Origin: Faecalibacterium duncaniae
GTDB lineage: Bacteria > Bacillota > Clostridia > Oscillospirales > Ruminococcaceae
Length of the DNA: 64,000 nucleotides
Reading direction: 5' to 3'
Assembly: GCF_010509575.1 (NCBI RefSeq)
Contig: NZ_CP048437.1
Coordinates: forward strand, 1,984,001-2,048,000
Made by a program: the position numbers and the translations under genes. A model generated the notes under the pieces. It did no database searches. It had not been told where the DNA came from and saw only the letters and a program-made list of their open reading frames with translations. Below are positions 50,675 to 58,269 of the stretch, in pieces. The first letter of the stretch is position 1. Each line of letters begins with the position of its first letter.

Positions 50675-51667
50675 ATGCGTACTGTCAAAATTTCCCGCCG
50701 CGCGTTCCTGACCGGTCTGGGTCTGGCATCCACCGCCGCCCTGCTCTCTGCCTGCAATACCGTGCCTGCCTCCTCTGATTCGGGGGCGGCACCGTCTCAG
50801 CCGGATTCTGAGGCATCCTCCTCTTCTGCCGCCAGTGAAATGCCCGCACAGCCCATCCTGAGCGTGGATGAATTCCCCATTACGGATGGCAGCACAGCCT
50901 GCATCCCGCTGATCGCACAGATCATGGCCGACACCACCGGGCTGGATCTGGAGACCGCCCGGAGCGCCGTGACCACCAACACCACGGCCCAGGCCTGGCG
51001 CAACCTGGGCCTGTACGGCAACAATTACGGCGATTCGGTCAAGCTCATCATCGCCTACGAGGCCCCGGAATCCGTCAAGGAGGAGCTGAAGGCTGACGGT
51101 GACCCGCTGGAGCAGAAGGCCATTGGCCGGGACGCGCTGGTGTTTATCGTCAACGAGGACAACCCCGTGCAGAGCCTGACCCTGCAGCAGCTCAAGGACA
51201 TCTACGCCGGAACGATCACCAATTGGAAAGATGTGGGCGGCAAGGATCAGGAGATCATTGCCTTCCAGCGGCGGGCGGACTCCGGCAGCCAGACCCTGTT
51301 CCAGAAACTGCTGATCCAGGGCGGTCCGCTGATGGAGGCCCCCACCGAGCTGGCCCCCACCGCCATGGGTGAGCTGGTGGACAGCATTGCAGAGTATAAC
51401 AACTCCGCCAATGCCATCGGTTTCTCGGTCTACTACTACATCGACCAGATGTACTCCAAGCCCGGCCTGCGGCTGCTGGCCGTGGATGGCGTGACCCCTT
51501 CCAACGAGACGATCGCCGACCAGAGCTACCCACTGTGCAACGAATTCTATGCCGCCATCCTGCAGGATTCCGCTGCTGACAGCCCGGAACGCAGGATCTA
51601 CGAATGGCTCTCCACCGATGCAGGCCGTTCCTGCATTGAGCACTCCGGCTATGTAGCCGTCCAGTAA
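50675..51667 (+). CDS. PstS-like phosphate-binding lipoprotein
   Basis: 330 residues. The N-terminus has a twin-arginine-like SRRAFLTGLGLAS stretch and a lipobox with Cys27 (LLSAC), then a Ser-Pro linker. The body has features of the PstS family: PLEQKAIGRDALVFIVNEDN, QQLKDIYAGTITNWKDVGG, FQRRADSGSQTLFQKLL. PstCAB genes are not adjacent, so it may be an orphan binding protein or a sensor. A PsiE-family gene follows, from another promoter, which again points to phosphate. A Tat signal would be unusual for a lipoprotein in this group; the RR may be incidental. Confidence 0.88.
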   Translation: MRTVKISRRAFLTGLGLASTAALLSACNTVPASSDSGAAPSQPDSEASSSSAASEMPAQPILSVDEFPITDGSTACIPLIAQIMADTTGLDLETARSAVTTNTTAQAWRNLGLYGNNYGDSVKLIIAYEAPESVKEELKADGDPLEQKAIGRDALVFIVNEDNPVQSLTLQQLKDIYAGTITNWKDVGGKDQEIIAFQRRADSGSQTLFQKLLIQGGPLMEAPTELAPTAMGELVDSIAEYNNSANAIGFSVYYYIDQMYSKPGLRLLAVDGVTPSNETIADQSYPLCNEFYAAILQDSAADSPERRIYEWLSTDAGRSCIEHSGYVAVQ

Positions 51668-51692
51668 TTCCCAGAAAATTCGGCACATTTCA

Positions 51693-51721
51693 TTGACTTT
51701 GCTCAAATCCTTTGCTAAACT
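51693..51721 (+). promoter_or_regulatory. Promoter of the PsiE-family gene
   Basis: TTGACT at 51693-51698, 17-base spacer, TAAACT at 51716-51721. Confidence 0.7.
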
Positions 51722-51780
51722 TAAGAAAAGTTTGTCAGCTTTTTTCGTTTCACGATTTTGAGCAAAGGAGATGCCGCACC

Positions 51781-52353
51781 ATGTCCCATCCTTCCGACAC
51801 CCCGCACTCCTCCCACGTTGAGAGCCGCAGCCGCAAGGCACTGCGCAGCTACATCATTCAGGCCTCCACCCTGCTGGAGATCGTGCTGTCCGGGCTGGTG
51901 CTCATCGGCCTGCTGCTCAGCTTCATTCCCCTGCTCAAGTGGATGCCGGGCCTGCTGTTTGATGGCAACGATGTAGAGATCCGCGGCTTCCTTGAGCGGG
52001 CACTGGACATTGTCATCGGCGTGGAGTTCATCAAGATGCTGGCCAAGCACAGCCCCGGCAGCAGCCTGGAAGTGCTGCTCTACGCCATTGCCCGCCACAT
52101 GGTGGTCGGCCACGAATCGGCTCTGGACAACCTCATCAGCGTGGGTGCCATTGCGTTGATCTTTGTTGTGCGCAAGTTCTGCTTTGTGCCGGCCTTTGGT
52201 GCCCACCTGCCTGACGGCAAGCCCGCCCCGGACCTGACCCCCAACCAGAGCGGCATCCCCGCCGAGGAGTTCCGCACCCGCCTGCGCCAGCGCATCCATG
52301 CAGAAGCTCTCGCCGACGAGGAGGACGACGAGGATGAGACCGAGGAAGTATAA
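51781..52353 (+). CDS. Phosphate-starvation-inducible PsiE family membrane protein
   Basis: 190 residues with four hydrophobic helices (IIQASTLLEIVLSGLVLIGL; LERALDIVIGVEFIKMLAK; DNLISVGAIALIFVVRKFCF), a layout matching the PsiE family. It then has a soluble acidic tail (DEEDDEDETEEV). In E. coli psiE answers to phosphate starvation, though its function is unknown. AAAGGAG is some 11 bases before the ATG; an earlier in-frame ATG lacks a site. A promoter and terminator make it a single transcription unit, next to the PstS-like gene. Confidence 0.85.
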   Translation: MSHPSDTPHSSHVESRSRKALRSYIIQASTLLEIVLSGLVLIGLLLSFIPLLKWMPGLLFDGNDVEIRGFLERALDIVIGVEFIKMLAKHSPGSSLEVLLYAIARHMVVGHESALDNLISVGAIALIFVVRKFCFVPAFGAHLPDGKPAPDLTPNQSGIPAEEFRTRLRQRIHAEALADEEDDEDETEEV

Positions 52354-52368
52354 TCCCCCAGATACAGC

Positions 52369-52404
52369 AAAACGAGGACAGCCATTGGCCGTCCTCGTTT
52401 TTTT
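52369..52404. terminator. Bidirectional terminator
   Basis: AAAACGAGGAC pairs with GTCCTCGTTTT, then further T. It also serves the convergent toxin gene. Confidence 0.9.
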
Positions 52405-52407
52405 ACT

Positions 52408-52671
52408 TCAATCGTCGTAATGTCCCTTGCACTGGTACACTTCGATCAGATCATTTTCAATGCGATAGACCAGCCGGTTCACATCATCGATCCGGCGGCT
52501 CCAATACCCGCTGAGATTTTCTTTCAGCCCTTCCGGTTTTCCAATGCCTTCATACGGGTTGCGCGAAATATCCTTGAGCAATGCGTTGATCCGTTTCAGC
52601 GTCTTTTTATCCTGAGACTGCCAATACAGATATTCCGCAAAGGCCCGCTCTGTGAAGGTGATCTTACTCAT
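52408..52671 (-). CDS. yoeB: Toxin of the Txe/YoeB family
   Basis: 87 residues, the full length of YoeB-type mRNA interferases, which cleave mRNA in the ribosome during translation. Putative catalytic residues fall in the expected places: Glu47, Arg66 and the C-terminal His84-Tyr85 (CKGHYDD). The segment NPYEGIGKPEGLKENLSGYW is a family hallmark. The ATG lies inside the antitoxin gene's end (ATGAGTAA), so translation is coupled. It is followed by a bidirectional terminator. Confidence 0.93.
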   Translation of the reverse strand: MSKITFTERAFAEYLYWQSQDKKTLKRINALLKDISRNPYEGIGKPEGLKENLSGYWSRRIDDVNRLVYRIENDLIEVYQCKGHYDD

Positions 52672-52930
52672 GTTCCATAGCCTCAAGCTCTTCCAGCGTT
52701 CTCGTTACAGTCTTTCCCTGACGCATTTCCTCAATGCTGTCATTCAGGGCGGCCATATTGGATGCACTATAAAAGGGATCCATCGAGACTTCAAACGGAA
52801 TGCGTTTTTCACGCGTCATCTTCTTGGCCAGCATGGTGATGGCTGTTGTCATCGAAAGGCCCAGTTCATTGCAGATCTCATCAAAATCCCGCTTCAGGTT
52901 CTCATCCATCCGGACACTTACCGTCGTCAT
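52664..52930 (-). CDS. relB: Antitoxin of the RelB/DinJ family
   Basis: 88 residues. MTTVSVRMDENLKRDFDEIC then LGLSMTTAITMLAKKMTREK is the ribbon-helix-helix DNA-binding part of RelB/DinJ antitoxins; the C-terminal half, NDSIEEMRQGKTVTRTLEEL, would wrap the toxin. It should neutralise YoeB and repress the pair. The ATG at 52930 follows AAGGAG at about nine bases. The toxin start overlaps its stop by eight bases. Confidence 0.93.
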   Translation of the reverse strand: MTTVSVRMDENLKRDFDEICNELGLSMTTAITMLAKKMTREKRIPFEVSMDPFYSASNMAALNDSIEEMRQGKTVTRTLEELEAMEHE

Positions 52931-52955
52931 ACTCTCACGCTCCTTTGTCACTTTT

Positions 52956-52998
52956 ATTATATTCATATTGTGCAACATCGTCAATATATCGTTGCACA
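52956..52998 (-). promoter_or_regulatory. Promoter and palindromic operator of the toxin-antitoxin pair
   Basis: Minus strand: TTGACG (52984-52979), 17-base spacer, TATAAT (52961-52956). TGTGCAAC and GTTGCACA (52998-52991 and 52976-52969) form an inverted repeat around the -35, where an antitoxin complex would block RNA polymerase. Confidence 0.8.
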
Positions 52999-53012
52999 GA
53001 TTCACACAAAAG

Positions 53013-53046
53013 AAACACCCTGTACATTTCTGCACGGGGCGTTTCT
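53013..53046 (-). terminator. Terminator of the truncated amino-acid ABC operon
   Basis: Minus strand: ACGCCCCGTGCA pairs imperfectly with TGTACAGGGTGT around GAAA, then TTCTTTTG. Confidence 0.65.
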
Positions 53047-53071
53047 CATCACTGCATCTTAAAGTTCAGAT

Positions 53072-53340
53072 TTATGCGTTGGTCTCGCCGCCCTCAACGA
53101 CCAGCTCATCCTCATAGTCAAGGCCGTAGGTATCCACCAGCGTCTCCTCGTAATCCTTGTGGAAGAAGCTCTCCTCGCCCAGGCCCTTGATCTCGTCGTT
53201 GATCCAGTCCAGCAGGGTGGTGTTGCCCTTGCTCACAGCGGGGGCAATGGTATCCTGGCTGCCCAGAGAGGGGATGCCGACTGTGTAGCCGGAGTTTTGC
53301 TTTGCAAAAGCGATGACCTCGGTGTTGTCGTTGGCCCATG
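53072..53340 (-). pseudogene. 3' fragment of an amino-acid ABC transporter substrate-binding protein
   Basis: In the frame ending at TAA 53072 the sequence reads WANDNTEVIAFAKQN, GSQDTIAPAVSKGNTTLLDW and FFHKDYEETLVDTYG, the C-terminal 85 or so residues of a family 3 polar amino-acid binding protein. It lacks any start codon, signal peptide and the N-terminal two thirds. Upstream it abuts the truncated permease gene in a different frame. Not expressible as a functional binding protein. A normal terminator still follows. Confidence 0.85.
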
Positions 53341-53739
53341 CTAGCGCATGGTCTGCAGCCGGCTCATGCCAAGGCTCAGGGCACTTTCTGTCTGGATGGG
53401 TTCGATGGCTTCCAGACCACTGCGGAAGGCCTCGGCCATGTAGCTGCCGCCCAGAAAGGCAAGGCCTGCAATGCCGCAGAGCTCGGCGTTGGTCTTGATG
53501 CCGATCTTAGGCAGGCCGTAATACAGAAAGAACAGCTGGACCAGCAGCGGCGTGTTCCGGCTGAGCTGGATATAGGCACCCACGATACGGCGCAGCACCG
53601 GCACTTTTTCGTACTGGAGCACGGCGCAGACAAGGCCCACAAGGATAGCCCAGAAGATACCGGCCACGCCCAGACGCAGGGTGAGCCAGGCCGCTTTTTC
53701 ATACTGCGGCAGATATTGCACCATCACATTCCAGTCCAT
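53341..53739 (-). pseudogene. 5' part of an amino-acid ABC transporter permease
   Basis: 132 residues from a normal start (ATG 53739, AAGGAGG upstream): MDWNVMVQYLPQYEKAAWLT, then TM helices, PLLVQLFFLYYGLPKIG, AEAFRSGLEAI and the EAA-loop start SALSLGMSRLQTM. The family then continues with RYVILPQA and two more helices; here the frame ends after one residue at TAG 53341, and the sequence turns into the binding-protein fragment. The missing C-terminal 40 percent should inactivate the permease. Confidence 0.85.
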
Positions 53740-53911
53740 GTCTGTTCTCCTCCTTTTCTCCTGATCTTGCGGATGTTTGTTTCCGTTGGCCGTATGATAT
53801 ACCCATTTTCCTAGAATGTCAATAGGTTTATAGGCTTTTTGTTGCACAAATTCCGGTCAAATTGATAAACAAGCGATTCATCGCTGATTTTTTGCTTCTG
53901 CTTTTCCACGC

Positions 53912-53961
53912 AAAAACGCCGTCTCTTGCCTTTTTGCACAAGAGACGGCGTTTGTTTTTGG
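53912..53961. terminator. Strong terminator at the end of the LRR lipoprotein gene
   Basis: AAAACGCCGTCTCTTG pairs with CAAGAGACGGCGTTT around a short loop; T-runs on both strands. Confidence 0.9.
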
Positions 53962-53965
53962 TGGT

Positions 53966-54772
53966 TTAACTTTGGGTTGCAGTTAACAAGGCCTCGTTTT
54001 GTTCACCAATTGTCAGTGTACTCTTCTTTGCTTCCCAATCACCGTTATAAACGATCATTTTCAAATTGCAGTAATCAAATGCATATTTCTCTACGTTCGA
54101 CAATGTTCCCGGCAGAGTGATCTTTTTCAGGCCACTATGTTCAAATGCGCCTTCTTCAATCCGGATCACTCCCTCGCCAAGCTGCACACTTTGCAGAGCT
54201 TTACACCGGGCAAATGTTTGTTTTCCTGTTTCGGGTATTCCAACAATTTCCGCCTGTACCAGTTGATTACAATCGGCAAATACTGCATCCCCCAGTTCTT
54301 TGACTGTCGCGGGAACAATTATCTGCCATAGGCCCGTACTTTTGAATGCTCCAAACTGGATTTCCGTCACATCTGCGGGAATTGTGACCGCCCTTAGCTT
54401 TGCGTTATTTTCAAAGCAGCTCATTCCAATACTGTACGGCTTTCCCGTCGGAAGGATCACATTTGCCCCATTCGTAAACTCATAGCTGACCAATACCAGC
54501 TTGCCTTGCTCTATTTTCCACTCCGCCTTACATCCTTCTGGGATTACCATGCCATCCCACGGTTTGGGCGGTTCCGGTTCCGGAAGCGGCTCCGGTTCAC
54601 TGGAAGAAGCCGATTCCGAGGGGGCGGGCACTTCCTCCGGCTGAGAGGGAGCCGATACCTCACTGGAAGCGGGCGGTTCCGCAGGCCTGGGCATCTCTCC
54701 CCCGCCGCAGGCAGAAAGCAGCATGGTACCGCACAAAAACAGTGCTGTGCACAGAACGGTCCTCCATTTCAT
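53966..54772 (-). CDS. Leucine-rich-repeat (BspA-type) lipoprotein
   Basis: 268 residues. A signal peptide ends in a lipobox at Cys22 (MLLSAC). A low-complexity Ser/Pro/Glu linker follows (to about 75). The rest is made of BspA-like repeats: LRAVTIPADVTEIQFGAF, GLWQIIVPATVKELGDAVF, LQSVQLGEGVIRIEEGAF and LKKITLPGTLSNVEKYAF. Such domains bind host or matrix proteins. The ATG at 54772 has AGGAGG seven bases upstream. The linker and signal are GC-rich, the repeat part AT-rich, suggesting a chimeric or recently acquired domain. A strong terminator follows. Confidence 0.88.
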   Translation of the reverse strand: MKWRTVLCTALFLCGTMLLSACGGGEMPRPAEPPASSEVSAPSQPEEVPAPSESASSSEPEPLPEPEPPKPWDGMVIPEGCKAEWKIEQGKLVLVSYEFTNGANVILPTGKPYSIGMSCFENNAKLRAVTIPADVTEIQFGAFKSTGLWQIIVPATVKELGDAVFADCNQLVQAEIVGIPETGKQTFARCKALQSVQLGEGVIRIEEGAFEHSGLKKITLPGTLSNVEKYAFDYCNLKMIVYNGDWEAKKSTLTIGEQNEALLTATQS

Positions 54773-54815
54773 AGCGAGCCTCCTATTCTGCCCCGCAGGG
54801 GCCATCTTCTTTTTT

Positions 54816-55451
54816 TCAGAACACCTTGCGGCACTCCACCACAAGGCCGACCACCCGCACCTGCACCCGTTTCAGATCATAGATCTGGGGCTGGTGCACG
54901 GGGTTGAAGCTTTTGGGAGTCAGGACCACAAGGCTCCCCTCCTGACGGAAATATTTCACGGTGGCTTCATCGCCGTTGACCATCACCACAGCAAGCTGGC
55001 CGTTTTCCACCTCCGGCTGCTCCCGCACCAGGATCTCATCGTTTTCCGAAATGCCCACGGCGTTCATGCTGTCGCCCCGGACACGGAGCCAGAAGTACCG
55101 TGCCCCGTCCTTCCGGGTGATGGGGATGTAGCCCTCAATGTTTTCTTCCGCATACATGGGCAGGCCTGCACGCACCGTGCCCAGCAGCGGAGCCGTGAGA
55201 GCGGGATCGAACGGGACAGCCCCTTCGGGCAGCTTCCGCTCCTCCTGCACCGATGGAACGGCTTCGCCCAGCAGCTCCCCCACCGGCACGCCAAAATAGG
55301 CGGACACCCTGGCCAGCGTCTCGCCCGAGGGGGTCGCCCCGGTGTTTTTCCATTTGGTCACTGTGGAATTGCTCAGGCCCATCTCCTGCGCGGCCCGGCT
55401 GCGGCTGATGCCTCTGGCCTGACACAGGGCCGTGTAGCAGTCATAAAACAC
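54816..55451 (-). CDS. S24 family (LexA/CI-like) XRE repressor with self-cleavage site
   Basis: 211 residues. An N-terminal helix-turn-helix (ISRSRAAQEMGLSNSTVTKW, about 15-35) is followed by a LexA-type peptidase domain: cleavage site Ala95-Gly96 in VRAGLPMY, catalytic Ser128 in RGDSMNAVGI and Lys166 in EATVKYF. This layout is that of phage CI and related repressors that cut themselves when RecA is active. The start is GTG 55451, with AAGGAG some 11 bases upstream. Divergent from a collagen-like gene, with shared operator-like sequences between. No other phage genes are present. Confidence 0.92.
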   Translation of the reverse strand: MFYDCYTALCQARGISRSRAAQEMGLSNSTVTKWKNTGATPSGETLARVSAYFGVPVGELLGEAVPSVQEERKLPEGAVPFDPALTAPLLGTVRAGLPMYAEENIEGYIPITRKDGARYFWLRVRGDSMNAVGISENDEILVREQPEVENGQLAVVMVNGDEATVKYFRQEGSLVVLTPKSFNPVHQPQIYDLKRVQVRVVGLVVECRKVF

Positions 55452-55486
55452 AAATTTTGCACTCCTTCTTGTGCAGAACGCCGGTT

Positions 55487-55628
55487 TTCTAACCGGATTC
55501 AGATTTTCCCTTGACTTTCTGAATTTAATCAGATATTATAGCCTCACAAGCTGATTTTGGTTAGATTTTATCCACCAGACCTTCTGCGGTCTTTTCACAA
55601 TCTTACCGGAAACTCTAACCAAAGTCAA
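55487..55628. promoter_or_regulatory. Divergent promoter/operator region of the repressor and the collagen-like gene
   Basis: Plus promoter TTGACT (55511-55516), 17 bases, TATTAT (55534-55539); its spacer holds the palindrome TCTGAATTTAATCAGA (55518-55533). Minus promoter TTGACT (55628-55623), 17 bases, TAAGAT (55605-55600), with TCTAACC (55614-55620) in its spacer. TCTAACC also occurs near 55488 and its complement GGTTAGA near 55559. Confidence 0.65.
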
Positions 55629-55670
55629 GCTTTTTGAACGCAAAAATCACGACAAAAGGAGTGAAACTGT

Positions 55671-56663
55671 ATGATTGAACGACAGATCCATTTATCCTCG
55701 GGCGGCGGGGCTGCTTTGCAGGGGTACGATGGCCTGCTCCGCTTCGGCTACACCAGAAACCGGGGCATCTACGCCCTGCGGGTGGAAGCCGACGGCGAGT
55801 GGCAGGGCATGACCCTGCGGGCCTTCTGGCACCTGCCGGATGGGAACGCTGCCCCCTCCACGCTGGTGGTGGACGGCCTTGTGGAGGTGCCCGCCCTCAT
55901 CACGGCTGTGCCCGGGGAGGGGCGCATCACCTTTGAGGGCACCGATGGCACCCGCACCCTGACCAGTGCGGACGTGTGCTACTGCGTGGCCGAAAACTCC
56001 GGCACTGAGGACAGCACCCTGCCCCAGCCCGGCACGCCCGCTTGGCAGGCCCTGCTCGACCGGCTGAAAGCAGCTGTGGAAAGCGGTGCATTCCGGGGCG
56101 AAAAGGGTGAACCCGGACCGCAGGGAGAACCCGGTGCCGCAGGACCCACCGGCCCCAAAGGAGAGCCCGGCCCGCAAGGCCCGCAGGGAGAACCCGGCCC
56201 CCAGGGCCCAAAGGGTGACCCCAGCGATCCCGGCCAGTGGGAGCTGCTGGAAAAGGTGTCCCTGAACGCCGCCGCTGCCAGCTTTGAACGCACCTTTCCC
56301 ACCGAACTGCAGGCGCTGAAGGTGCTGTTTCAGGCAGGCAGCAGCCAATCCAAGGGCACGCTGCACTGGGTGTGCAGCACCAGCGATGGTGCTCAGCTGC
56401 TCAGTGCTTCTGCCCCCTGTGCTGCCAGCAGCCCGCCCACCCGCACCTTTGCCAGCTTTCAGGCACTTCCCTGCTTCGGGCAGTATCTCTGTTTTGCCGC
56501 ATCCGGCACCACGGGTGCACCGCCTGCGGTCGTTTTACCTGCCGGAAGCGGCGGCCAGAATGTGGATGCCAGCCAAAAGCTCGGCAGGCTGACCCTGACC
56601 GTGGACACCAACGTCCGGCTTGCCGCCGGTGCCACGATCGAGCTGTGGGGCGTTCCGGCCTGA
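55671..56663 (+). CDS. Collagen-like repeat protein, phage-tail-like architecture
   Basis: 330 residues. N-terminal domain (1-140: [20 protein letters not shown]) rich in strands, then 14 uninterrupted Gly-X-Y triplets (Gly143-Pro184: [13 protein letters not shown] and so on), then a C-terminal beta-rich domain. Triplets of this kind trimerise as collagen helices in tail fibres and surface filaments. No signal peptide or sortase motif, so export, if any, would use a phage-like or unknown route. AAAAGGAG lies about 8 bases before the ATG. Divergent promoter region with the S24 repressor implies repression until damage or another trigger. Confidence 0.8.
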   Translation: MIERQIHLSSGGGAALQGYDGLLRFGYTRNRGIYALRVEADGEWQGMTLRAFWHLPDGNAAPSTLVVDGLVEVPALITAVPGEGRITFEGTDGTRTLTSADVCYCVAENSGTEDSTLPQPGTPAWQALLDRLKAAVESGAFRGEKGEPGPQGEPGAAGPTGPKGEPGPQGPQGEPGPQGPKGDPSDPGQWELLEKVSLNAAAASFERTFPTELQALKVLFQAGSSQSKGTLHWVCSTSDGAQLLSASAPCAASSPPTRTFASFQALPCFGQYLCFAASGTTGAPPAVVLPAGSGGQNVDASQKLGRLTLTVDTNVRLAAGATIELWGVPA

Positions 56664-56857
56664 GCAGGCGCACCGATTTCCTGCGGGAGATCGTACATCT
56701 GGTCAAACGGCTGGGCTACAACGTCATCTGCGAGGGCATCGAGACCGAGGAGCAGGTGCAGCTCCTCCGCTCGCTGGACTGCGATGGCGCGCAGGGCTTC
56801 TGGTTTTCCAAGGCCATCCCGGCTGAGGAGTTCGAGCGGCGGTATCTTTGCAGCTGA
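56664..56857 (+). pseudogene. C-terminal fragment of an EAL-domain protein
   Basis: Just after the collagen-like stop, another frame reads LVKRLGYNVICEGIETEEQV, DCDGAQGFWFSKAIP and ends at TGA 56857. These are the last 60 or so residues of an EAL phosphodiesterase domain (EGIET and the GAQG-F-SKAIP end). No start or N-terminal portion exists here. It is the scar of a lost gene. Confidence 0.8.
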
Positions 56858-56860
56858 GAC

Positions 56861-56922
56861 AAAAAACACTCCCCTTCGGGCGGAGCCGTGCGACACACGG
56901 TCCTGCCCGAAGGGGAGTGTTG
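56861..56922 (-). terminator. Terminator of the dehydratase/activase operon
   Basis: AACACTCCCCTTCGGGC pairs with GCCCGAAGGGGAGTGTT (17 bases); the minus strand continues with TTTTTG. Confidence 0.9.
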
Positions 56923-56936
56923 CTGTTTAGAAAGAA

Positions 56937-58253
56937 TTATACCGTGGTCTCGACCCGGGGAGCACCACCGGCGATCTCTTCTGCCGTCAGGGGGGCAGCC
57001 TGCGCCGGGGCGTTCAGGCGCTCCTTGGCGACTGCCAGCATCAGCTTGATGCGGTTTTCCTGGTTGACCCGGGTGGCGCTGGGGTCGTAATCGATGGGGG
57101 TGATGTTGGCGCTGGGATACAGGGCACGGATCTTGTTCACCATGCCCTTGCCCACGATATGGTTGGGCAGGCAGCCGAAGGGCTGGGCACAGACGATGTT
57201 GCCGTAGCCGCCCTGCACCAGCTCGATCATCTCGGCGGTCAGCAGCCAGCCCTCGCCCATCTTGGCCCCCAGCGAAATGATGCCGTGGGGCTTTTCCACC
57301 AGCTCCTTGAAGGGCCCGGGGGCGTAGAATCCGGCATCGGCTGTGGCCTTGAGCATGGCACGCTCCACGCTGTCCAGCCAGTTGAGCAATTGATCCGTGC
57401 CCATCTTGACGGCCAGCTTGCCGCCGTAGAGGACATGATCCTCGCCCATATTGAAGATGCAGTACTGCACAAAGCCCATCAGGCCCGGGAAGTTCACCTC
57501 ACAGTCCTGGCTCTCCAGGAACTTCTGCAGGTCGTTGTTGCCCAAGGGGCTGTATTTAACGTAGATCTCGCCGACCACGCCCACCTTGACCTTGGGCACC
57601 CGGGTCACGGGGATAGCCGCAAAATCCTTTGCAATGAGCGGGAAGGTGTGCTTCATTTCCCGGGCGGTAAAGCCCTTGCCGGCCAGCAGAACGCGGCCCA
57701 GACGCTCGACCCACAGATCGACCATCCGGTCAGCGGCACCCTTTTCGTTCTCGTAGGGAGCCACCTGATTGCGCAGGGCACAGAGCATATCGCCGTAGAA
57801 AATGCAGGCCAGCGCGCGGCGGGCCAGCGGCAGGGTCATCTGGAAGCCGCTGTCTTTTTCCAGACCAGAGAAGTTCAGGCTGGCAACGGGGATCTGGGGA
57901 TAGCCCGCCTTGACCAGAGCCTTGCGGAGCAGGTGGATGTAGTTGGAAGCACGGCAGCCTCCGCCGGTCTGGGTGATGAGCAGGGCCGTATGATCCAGGT
58001 CATACTTGCCGCTGTTCAGGGCATCCAGAAACTGGCCGATAACCAGCAGGGCCGGATAGCAGGTGTCGTTGTGGACGTATTTCAGGCCAAGCTGTGCCAC
58101 AGCGCTGCCGCAGTTGCCCAGGATCTCACACTTGTAGCCGTCGTAGCGCAGGGCGTATTCCAGCAGCCGGAACTGGGTAATGGCCATGTTGGGGATGAGG
58201 ATGGTGTGGGTCTGCTTCATCTCCGGGGTAAATTTGGGATAATTGTATTCCAT
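56937..58253 (-). CDS. 2-hydroxyacyl-CoA dehydratase family protein
   Basis: 438 residues of the BCR/HgdB-type superfamily. MEYNYPKFTPEMKQTHTILI opens the protein; cysteine motifs HNDTCYPALLVIGQF, QTGGGCRASNYIHLL and VCAQPFGCLPNHIVGKGM could bind iron-sulfur clusters. GGAGG lies before the ATG. It is 16 bases after the activase gene, with which it works. In related clostridia this region is the C-terminal part of one 1400-residue protein; here it stands as its own gene. The substrate of this subgroup is not established. Confidence 0.85.
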   Translation of the reverse strand: MEYNYPKFTPEMKQTHTILIPNMAITQFRLLEYALRYDGYKCEILGNCGSAVAQLGLKYVHNDTCYPALLVIGQFLDALNSGKYDLDHTALLITQTGGGCRASNYIHLLRKALVKAGYPQIPVASLNFSGLEKDSGFQMTLPLARRALACIFYGDMLCALRNQVAPYENEKGAADRMVDLWVERLGRVLLAGKGFTAREMKHTFPLIAKDFAAIPVTRVPKVKVGVVGEIYVKYSPLGNNDLQKFLESQDCEVNFPGLMGFVQYCIFNMGEDHVLYGGKLAVKMGTDQLLNWLDSVERAMLKATADAGFYAPGPFKELVEKPHGIISLGAKMGEGWLLTAEMIELVQGGYGNIVCAQPFGCLPNHIVGKGMVNKIRALYPSANITPIDYDPSATRVNQENRIKLMLAVAKERLNAPAQAAPLTAEEIAGGAPRVETTV

Positions 58254-58269
58254 AGGTTCCTCCTATGTA

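Noticed and set aside
49352-51841. 829-residue minus-strand open frame across two lipoprotein genes
   Set aside because: Spans three well-supported plus-strand features; composition is that of an antisense shadow.
54816-56663. Complete prophage
   Set aside because: Only a repressor and a tail-fibre-like gene are present; no integrase, terminase, capsid, portal or attachment repeats were seen.
55671-56857. One continuous gene from collagen-like protein into the EAL domain
   Set aside because: The collagen-like frame stops at 56663 and the EAL fragment is in another frame; homology ends abruptly at the join.
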